Origin: UBA6136 sp964344495
GTDB lineage: Bacteria; Pseudomonadota; Gammaproteobacteria; Methylococcales; Methylococcaceae
Reading direction: 5' to 3'
DNA: 10,930 bases
Assembly: GCA_964344495.1 (NCBI GenBank)
Contig: CAYFNI010000077.1
Location: 1-10,930 of the forward strand
The notes below the pieces were generated by a model. It was given only the letters and a program-made list of their open reading frames with translations, searched no databases and was not told the origin of the DNA. Positions 7,625 through 10,930 of this stretch are shown here, piece after piece. Position 1 is the first letter of the stretch. Each line of letters opens with the position of its first letter. The position numbers and the translations under genes are program-made.

Positions 7625-8608
7625 TCATGAGGCGTGCATCAAGGCGCGGTGATCGGCCACGAATCCGGGGGCAACCGCCTGACACTGACTGTAAAAGCAA
7701 TAGCCATCGCCGCCGGCTGCCTTGGCCTGATACATGGCAAGATCGGCACAGTGAAGCAAGCGCCCATCCTGCTCGCCATCGTCCGGATACAGGCTGAAAC
7801 CGATGCTGATGCTGATCGGTCGACTGAGCTTGCGATGCATGACCCGGGACCGAAGACTGCCGAGCAGATCGTCCATGATGGGCTCAACCTCGTGGCAACC
7901 GGCGATGTCCGGCAGAATGAGTCCAAACTCGTCACCACCGAGCCGGGCCACCGTATCGCTGGCCCTGAGACTGGCTGTCAGGTGCCGGGCCACCCGTTTC
8001 AACAGCAAATCGCCGGCGCGATGACCCAAGGTGTCGTTGATGGGCTTGAGCAAATCGACGTCCACAAAACCCACGGCAAAACGCTCGCCCGAACGTTGTG
8101 CCCTAGCCCGGATACCGGCCAATCGATCCCTGAACAGCACGCGATTGGGAAGTTGGGTCAGGGCGTCATGCGTGGCCAGGTATTCCCAGTTACGCGGCGC
8201 ATCTGCCACTTCGGACAAAAGTGAACCAATGGACACCCAGAACAGCGGCTGGCCATGGCCATCGACAAAGGGACGCGTGCAATTATCCTCCTCGTGACTG
8301 CGCCCATCGCGGTGTTGGTTGGTAATTCGCCGCCGCAACTCGCGCCCGCCAAGCAGACATTGCCATTGCGCTTCGGTGAGCCGCAAGGCACTGAACCCCG
8401 TCTTGAAATGCCCGTAGTGCTGCCCCCTTACTTCATTAAAGGACCAGCCGGTGAGGCACTCGAAAGATGGATTGACATAAACGATAAAGCCACCCCTGGT
8501 CGACACGATTGCGCATTGATCGAGTTCGGCAAGGCGGCTGATGAGTCGGTCGAGCCCCTCTGCGGGTTGACGTCCTGGACGGATATCTAGCTCAAGAGCG
8601 ATGGACAT
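7625..8608 (-). CDS. PAS-GGDEF diguanylate cyclase
   Basis: Likely makes the second messenger cyclic di-GMP from two GTP. 327 residues, no signal peptide or obvious membrane helix, so probably cytosolic. An N-terminal PAS domain (about 20-135) shows VYVNPSFECLTGWSFNEVRGQ and NQHRDGRSHEEDN, typical of sensory PAS folds; its ligand cannot be told. The GGDEF domain (about 142-310) has DALTQLPNR (148-156), the metal/GTP region FVDVDLLKPIND (181-192), and an intact GGDEF active site (224-228). An inhibitory site RxxD (R215-D218) lies five residues before GGDEF, so product feedback is expected. No EAL or HD-GYP domain follows. ATG 8608 is the first in-frame start; no strong Shine-Dalgarno is present. 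It is isolated, converging on the duplicated membrane protein gene. Confidence 0.93.
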   Translation of the reverse strand: MSIALELDIRPGRQPAEGLDRLISRLAELDQCAIVSTRGGFIVYVNPSFECLTGWSFNEVRGQHYGHFKTGFSALRLTEAQWQCLLGGRELRRRITNQHRDGRSHEEDNCTRPFVDGHGQPLFWVSIGSLLSEVADAPRNWEYLATHDALTQLPNRVLFRDRLAGIRARAQRSGERFAVGFVDVDLLKPINDTLGHRAGDLLLKRVARHLTASLRASDTVARLGGDEFGLILPDIAGCHEVEPIMDDLLGSLRSRVMHRKLSRPISISIGFSLYPDDGEQDGRLLHCADLAMYQAKAAGGDGYCFYSQCQAVAPGFVADHRALMHAS

Positions 8609-8666
8609 GATGATGCTGTGATGCGCGATGGTTCGATTCAGCCCTGCGTCTAGCCGGAAATGCCGG

Positions 8667-8694
8667 GGTGACGCTGGTCAGAATTCTAGTCACC
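8667..8694 (-). promoter_or_regulatory. Inverted repeat with possible -10 upstream of the cyclase gene
   Basis: GGTGAC (8667-8672) pairs with GTCACC (8689-8694), enclosing the palindrome AGAATTCT (8680-8687). On the minus strand TAGAAT (8688-8683) matches five of six -10 bases, 74 bases before the cyclase ATG, but the -35 position is poor. It could be a promoter with an overlapping operator. The evidence is weak. Confidence 0.3.
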
Positions 8695-8817
8695 GCGGCC
8701 GTGGCATTCATCTGGACCTTTACCTAGCACATTCGAAAAACCCAGATGCGGTGCTCGGCGATCCGGGCAAACCATACCTCTATTCCCAACCGGCGGACCT
8801 TCATACACCGGGTTTCG

Positions 8818-8835
8818 AAAGCCAGCCGGCTTTTT
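8818..8835 (+). terminator. Rho-independent terminator
   Basis: A six-base stem AAAGCC/GGCTTT with loop AGCC is followed by T residues (five Ts in all from 8831). It points along the plus strand, yet no plus-strand gene ends just before it. It may end a short noncoding transcript from the 8640-8820 region or stop read-through before the H-NS gene. Confidence 0.5.
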
Positions 8836-8859
8836 CATTGCCATAACCCAATGTGTGTC

Positions 8860-8889
8860 TTGCCGAGCCCAATCTCTCGGATATATACT
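8860..8889 (+). promoter_or_regulatory. Promoter of the H-NS-like gene
   Basis: TTGCCG (8860-8865, four of six) and TATACT (8884-8889, five of six) are spaced 18 bases apart, about 67 bases before the ATG at 8957. A second -10-like box TAATAT lies at 8906-8911. The leader is AT-rich, the kind of DNA H-NS proteins bind, so autoregulation is plausible. Confidence 0.55.
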
Positions 8890-8956
8890 TTTCTCCTAAT
8901 TTTGGTAATATGTTCAGGTCGTTCCTTATTTCTATTTTCAACCCTAAAAGATACCC

Positions 8957-9277
8957 ATGAGTGACAATTTGCAAAACCTCTCTCTCTCCGAACTGGCACA
9001 ACTGATTGAAAATGCACAGTCCATCGTCAAGGATAAACAGCGATCAGAGCGTAAGAGCGTCATTGCCAAGATTCGTGAACTGGCGGCATCGATCGACGTG
9101 TCTGTCGAAATCATCGAAGGCAGCAAGCCTGTACGTGCAACCCGTGGCAGCAAAGTAGCTGCCAAGTACAGAAACCCCGCTAATTCCGAACAGACCTGGA
9201 CTGGCCGTGGCATCAAGCCAAAATGGCTTTCGGATCTGTTGAATCAGGGTCGCGATATCCGTGAATTCCTCATTTAG
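8957..9277 (+). CDS. H-NS-family nucleoid-associated protein
   Basis: Small DNA-binding protein of the H-NS/BpH3/HvrA type, expected to bind AT-rich DNA, bridge it and silence horizontally acquired genes. It has 106 residues. Residues 5-50 form a Leu-rich helical oligomerisation region (LSLSELAQLIENAQSIVKDK). A basic linker (about 55-70) follows. The C-terminal DNA-binding domain carries KYRNPANSEQTWTGRGIKPK (70-89) then WL and ends REFLI. The core TWTGRG-KP is the family AT-hook-like loop, in the form common to alpha- and betaproteobacterial and some gammaproteobacterial members rather than the enterobacterial TWTGQGR. It is monocistronic: promoter upstream, strong terminator 38 bases after the stop. 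No good Shine-Dalgarno is seen. Base composition is lower in GC than the gyrA cluster. Which H-NS subtype it is remains open. Confidence 0.92.
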   Translation: MSDNLQNLSLSELAQLIENAQSIVKDKQRSERKSVIAKIRELAASIDVSVEIIEGSKPVRATRGSKVAAKYRNPANSEQTWTGRGIKPKWLSDLLNQGRDIREFLI

Positions 9278-9314
9278 CCTCTAATACCCAGCCCTTGTGA
9301 GGCTGTACTGCCTT

Positions 9315-9340
9315 AAACCCGGTCTTGGACCGGGTTTTTT
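9315..9340 (+). terminator. Strong rho-independent terminator of the H-NS-like gene
   Basis: A ten-base perfect stem AAACCCGGTC/GACCGGGTTT with a three-base loop is followed by further Ts (six Ts in a row at 9335-9340). It lies 38 bases after the stop codon. A smaller pairing AGCCTC (9276-9281)/GAGGCT (9299-9304) precedes it. Confidence 0.9.
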
Positions 9341-9369
9341 ATGCGTCGCGCATCGTGTAGGCGGCGCAC

Positions 9370-9409
9370 CCACTGATCAGGACCAATCCGAAGCCTCATA
9401 AATCAGTGG
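9370..9409. repeat. Inverted repeat CCACTGAT/ATCAGTGG
   Basis: Perfect eight-base arms (9370-9377 and 9402-9409) separated by 24 bases. The left arm overlaps the palindrome CTGATCAG. No T run follows, so it is not a terminator. It may be an operator or an RNA stem. Confidence 0.5.
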
Positions 9410-9488
9410 AGTCCTAAATCCAATCCATTCCAGATTGCCCTCTCTGAGCCAGGGTCAGCATTCCTTTTAGTCCATTCAGAGGCTGCCC

Positions 9489-9513
9489 GACGGGAACCCG
9501 TCAACCGTTCCCG
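9489..9513. repeat. Alternative hairpins in GC-rich segment
   Basis: GACGG GAAC CCGTC (9489-9502) can fold as a tight hairpin. The overlapping CGGGAAC (9491-9497) can instead pair with GTTCCCG (9507-9513) across a nine-base loop. Two mutually exclusive stems sharing one strand is the layout of an RNA switch or attenuator, but no T run follows directly. Confidence 0.4.
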
Positions 9514-9553
9514 CCGAAGGGGTATTCTTAAGGCAAGAGCCACCGCCCATGCG

Positions 9554-9583
9554 TTAAACCGCGACCGAATTTAATTGGTTTAA
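9554..9583. repeat. Inverted repeat TTAAACC/GGTTTAA
   Basis: Seven-base perfect arms (9554-9560 and 9577-9583) around an AT-rich 16-base centre. It is immediately followed by another inverted repeat at 9585-9597. This could be a protein-binding site. Confidence 0.45.
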
Positions 9584-9584
9584 G

Positions 9585-9597
9585 GACATTAAATGTC
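9585..9597. repeat. Inverted repeat GACATT-A-AATGTC
   Basis: Perfect six-base arms around a single A, a compact dyad of the size bound by dimeric helix-turn-helix regulators. No regulator can be assigned. Confidence 0.45.
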
Positions 9598-9744
9598 GGG
9601 AAAGCCCCACTGATCGTACTTGCTGGACACGTTCTCACCACTAAATAAGCTGTGCACGTGCTACTCGAAGACAGACATTCATTTGGGTGACTCCGTCACT
9701 GATCACTTTCCTTGCCTCATCCATGATGTACCTGACGATCGGAC

Positions 9745-9783
9745 AGCGGCTTCATAAAAGCGTTTGGCTTTGAGATAGCCGCT
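9745..9783 (+). promoter_or_regulatory. Nested hairpin in the leader of the small membrane protein
   Basis: The outer stem AGCGGCT (9745-9751) pairs with AGCCGCT (9777-9783). Inside it AAAGC pairs with GCTTT around the loop GTTTG. It ends 37 bases before the ATG at 9821 and lacks a T run, so it is not a terminator. It may be a 5'-leader RNA structure affecting translation or stability. Confidence 0.45.
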
Positions 9784-9787
9784 CTCT

Positions 9788-9799
9788 ATCGACGTCGAT
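9788..9799. promoter_or_regulatory. 12-base perfect palindrome, possible operator
   Basis: ATCGACGTCGAT is a perfect palindrome 21 bases before the ATG at 9821, directly after the leader hairpin. It could be an operator for a dimeric regulator. The neighbouring Crp/Fnr protein would be expected to prefer a different site type, so no binder is assigned. Confidence 0.4.
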
Positions 9800-9820
9800 C
9801 ATTATCACTGAGGAACCGTT

Positions 9821-9994
9821 ATGACACTTTTCTCGATACCTATAGGCCCCCACGATGTCCCGTTCGCCGCACCTTTGATGACAGCCGCCATGCTCGCCTT
9901 CACGATTGGCTTCGTGATACTCAAGCTGATGGATAAATTCATTGACCCCGATACGCATTCAAGTGGATCCGCCACAGACGACAACCATTCTTAG
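9821..9994 (+). CDS. 57-residue single-pass membrane protein, function unknown
   Basis: I translated this short frame directly. ATG 9821 has a clear ribosome site (GAGG at 9810-9813, eight bases before). The product begins MTLFSIPIGPHDVPFAAP. It has one hydrophobic segment at about 15-36 (FAAPLMTAAMLAFTIGFVIL), then a charged stretch KLMDKFIDPD and a polar, acidic tail ending DDNHS. The basic residues just after the helix suggest its C-terminal tail is cytoplasmic, but this is inference. The stop TAG is at 9992-9994. The Crp/Fnr gene begins 105 bases later on the same strand, so the two may be cotranscribed. I do not recognise the family. A good ribosome site, one clean transmembrane helix and the lack of another gene here support a real protein. 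Confidence 0.6.
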   Translation: MTLFSIPIGPHDVPFAAPLMTAAMLAFTIGFVILKLMDKFIDPDTHSSGSATDDNHS

Positions 9995-10099
9995 GTCGTT
10001 ATTCGAAGTTTGACAGTCGGGACTCCACCGCCGACCATAGCCCGCCCGCCGCGACGTTGGCGGTTGCATTATGCGAATACGTGTACTGGAGTCCCGCCC

Positions 10100-10768
10100 A
10101 TGGCCGATACTGCACTATGGAACCGCTATTTCCCCAATTTTTCTCCGGCAGCGGACTCTGCCATGGCTCGCTTGATGGCTCAGGCCAAGCTGATGACCTT
10201 GCCGGCGGAACAGACCATCTTTCAGCCCGGAAGCTTATGCGGTCATTATTTGCTGGTTCTGGAGGGCACTGTCCGCGTCCAGATCGTCACCCCCAGTGGC
10301 CGTGAGGTGCTCTTGTACCAGGTCCAATCGGGCAATGCGTGCATACTGACGACTTCCTGTTTGCTCGGCGGCAACCGCTATCCGGCCTTCGGGATCACTG
10401 ATCAGGCGGTGTCAGCTCTGGCCATATCGGCGGACGATTTCCACCACGCCATCGGCCAGTCCAATGTCTTTCGCACGTTTGTGTTTGCCGGGTTTGCCCA
10501 ACGCCTTGCACATGTGATCGGACGCATGGAAGAACTGGTCGAAGGCGACATCGACTGCATGCTGGCGCGGACCCTGCTGAACTCAGCCGCTGATGACCGG
10601 GTGCGCATGACCCATCAGGACATTGCTGTTGCCATTGGCAGTGCCCGGGAGGTCGTATCGCGCCACCTTAAGCGACTGGAAGACAAGGGCTGGGTGAAAC
10701 TGGCTCGCGGCTCACTGGATCTGCTGGACAGGGAGTCATTGGAAAAACTGGCCTACAAGCACAACTGA
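10100..10768 (+). CDS. Crp/Fnr-family transcriptional regulator
   Basis: 222 residues. An N-terminal cyclic-nucleotide-binding-like beta-roll (about 10-125) includes LPAEQTIFQPG, LLVLEGTVRV, GREVLLYQV and the motif ACILTTSCLLGG (80-91). A dimerisation helix follows (about 120-150). The C-terminal winged helix-turn-helix (about 165-210) has THQDIAVAIGSAREVVSRHL. In the recognition helix E184, S187 and R188 align with FNR E209, S212 and R213, so an FNR-like half-site is possible. The cAMP-contact residues of Crp and the FNR N-terminal cysteine cluster are not seen. Cysteines at 47, 81, 87 and 153 could serve sensing. The frame is open 30 codons further to TTG 10010, but I chose ATG 10100 because GGAG lies at 10088-10091 and the upstream part is not protein-like. 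The signal sensed and the target genes are unknown. Confidence 0.92.
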   Translation: MADTALWNRYFPNFSPAADSAMARLMAQAKLMTLPAEQTIFQPGSLCGHYLLVLEGTVRVQIVTPSGREVLLYQVQSGNACILTTSCLLGGNRYPAFGITDQAVSALAISADDFHHAIGQSNVFRTFVFAGFAQRLAHVIGRMEELVEGDIDCMLARTLLNSAADDRVRMTHQDIAVAIGSAREVVSRHLKRLEDKGWVKLARGSLDLLDRESLEKLAYKHN

Positions 10769-10826
10769 TCGCTGCTCGACGCCTGCACCATCGATGTTTT
10801 TTCTTCAACCGGGGCCGCGACCATGT

Positions 10827-10839
10827 TTATAATTATAAT
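10827..10839 (+). promoter_or_regulatory. Probable promoter with tandem TATAAT boxes
   Basis: Two TATAAT boxes abut (10828-10833 and 10834-10839). Within them TTATAATTATAA (10827-10838) is a perfect 12-base palindrome. The -35 position is weak (TTCAAC at 10804-10809, 18-base spacing), so an activator may be needed. The neighbouring Crp/Fnr protein is a candidate. It lies 77 bases before the next gene's ATG. Confidence 0.5.
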
Positions 10840-10915
10840 CTAATGTTTCAGGGTGCCCGCAGTTGCAAACACCGCACACGCTTCCGACCTTCCCCGAGAT
10901 GAGGTTCTCCCACGC

Positions 10916-10930
10916 ATGACCGCCCGGTTC
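10916..10930 (+). CDS. Start of the next gene, cut by the window edge
   Basis: ATG 10916 begins MTARF, preceded by GAGG at 10901-10904 (11-base gap) and by the promoter at 10827-10839. Only five codons are inside the window, so no function can be given. Its place next to a Crp/Fnr regulator makes it a possible target of that regulator. Confidence 0.4.

Larger units (their letters stand above)
8609..8956. other. Intergenic region between divergent cyclase and H-NS genes
   Basis: No convincing gene lies in these 348 bases; the 72-codon plus-strand frames have no recognisable protein character. The stretch holds an inverted repeat with a -10-like box upstream of the cyclase gene, a hairpin-T terminator at 8818-8835, and the promoter of the H-NS gene. 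It becomes clearly AT-rich from about 8876 onward. Confidence 0.6.
9341..9820. other. 480-base intergenic region rich in inverted repeats
   Basis: No gene is supported on either strand. Frames are short, and the only frame with starts near its end (ATG 9723, 16 codons) lacks a ribosome site. The region has several inverted repeats (listed separately) and three copies of CACTGATC at 9371, 9608 and 9697. Composition is less GC-rich than the gyrA cluster. I saw no transposase remnant, tRNA or att-like core. It probably carries the regulatory region or a noncoding RNA before the 57-residue protein gene. Confidence 0.55.

Noticed and set aside
8765..8773. GGGCAAACC resembling the cyclic di-GMP-I riboswitch core
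   Set aside because: The second conserved strand (ACGCAAAGCC type) and the GNRA tetraloop hairpin are not found downstream. One nine-base match is not enough to call the riboswitch.
8628..8846. Plus-strand 72-codon frame between the cyclase and H-NS genes
   Set aside because: It has no ribosome site or recognisable protein features, and the orphan terminator lies inside it.
9723..9773. Possible 16-codon leader peptide (MMYLTIGQRLHKSVWL)
   Set aside because: It has no ribosome binding site, no run of regulatory codons, and no terminator/antiterminator pair around it.
9752..9958. Minus-strand 68-codon frame over the small membrane protein
   Set aside because: It opposes the 57-residue plus-strand gene, which has a good ribosome site and a transmembrane helix; the minus frame has neither.
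10010..10099. N-terminal extension of the Crp/Fnr protein from TTG 10010
   Set aside because: The extra 30 residues are Pro/Arg-rich and unlike the family. ATG 10100 has its own GGAG ribosome site. The TTGACA at 10010-10015 looks like a -35 but no acceptable -10 follows at 16-18 bases.

Overview
The window looks like the chromosome of a GC-rich gammaproteobacterium or a close relative. The minus-strand order gyrA, serC, pheA, hisC is the backbone of the serine/aromatic amino acid cluster known downstream of gyrA in Pseudomonas and other Gamma- and Betaproteobacteria, and the GyrA fragments carry a gammaproteobacterial-type sequence. I cannot name the genus. No tRNA, rRNA, CRISPR array, transposase or phage gene is visible.

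Bases 1-6870, read right to left, hold a tightly packed transcription unit: gyrA (DNA gyrase subunit A), serC (phosphoserine aminotransferase), a D-3-phosphoglycerate dehydrogenase (SerA type), pheA (chorismate mutase/prephenate dehydratase) and hisC (histidinol-phosphate or aromatic aminotransferase, cut by the window edge). Genes overlap or are separated by 6-18 bases. The dehydrogenase and SerC make phosphoserine from 3-phosphoglycerate. PheA makes phenylpyruvate from chorismate. The HisC-type enzyme supplies transamination for histidine and possibly phenylalanine/tyrosine. gyrA itself is broken in this sequence: about 61 bases of a highly conserved stretch are missing near 6415 and the reading frame shifts. 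In an essential gene, an assembly or sequencing error is the first explanation.

Divergent from gyrA, 7082-7438 encodes a small membrane protein built from two copies of one 46-residue module. Facing it on the minus strand is a PAS-GGDEF diguanylate cyclase (7625-8608) with intact active and inhibitory sites.

Bases 8609-10930 are a regulatory, lower-GC stretch. They hold an H-NS-family nucleoid protein (8957-9277) with a good promoter and a strong terminator, then about 480 bases without a gene but rich in inverted repeats. Next come a 57-residue single-pass membrane protein (9821-9994) and a Crp/Fnr-family regulator (10100-10768). The window ends with a probable promoter and the first five codons of another gene.

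I do not see a complete undescribed system. The best candidates for novelty are the duplicated membrane protein beside gyrA, the 57-residue membrane protein with its structured leader before the Crp/Fnr gene, and the hairpin-dense intergenic region.
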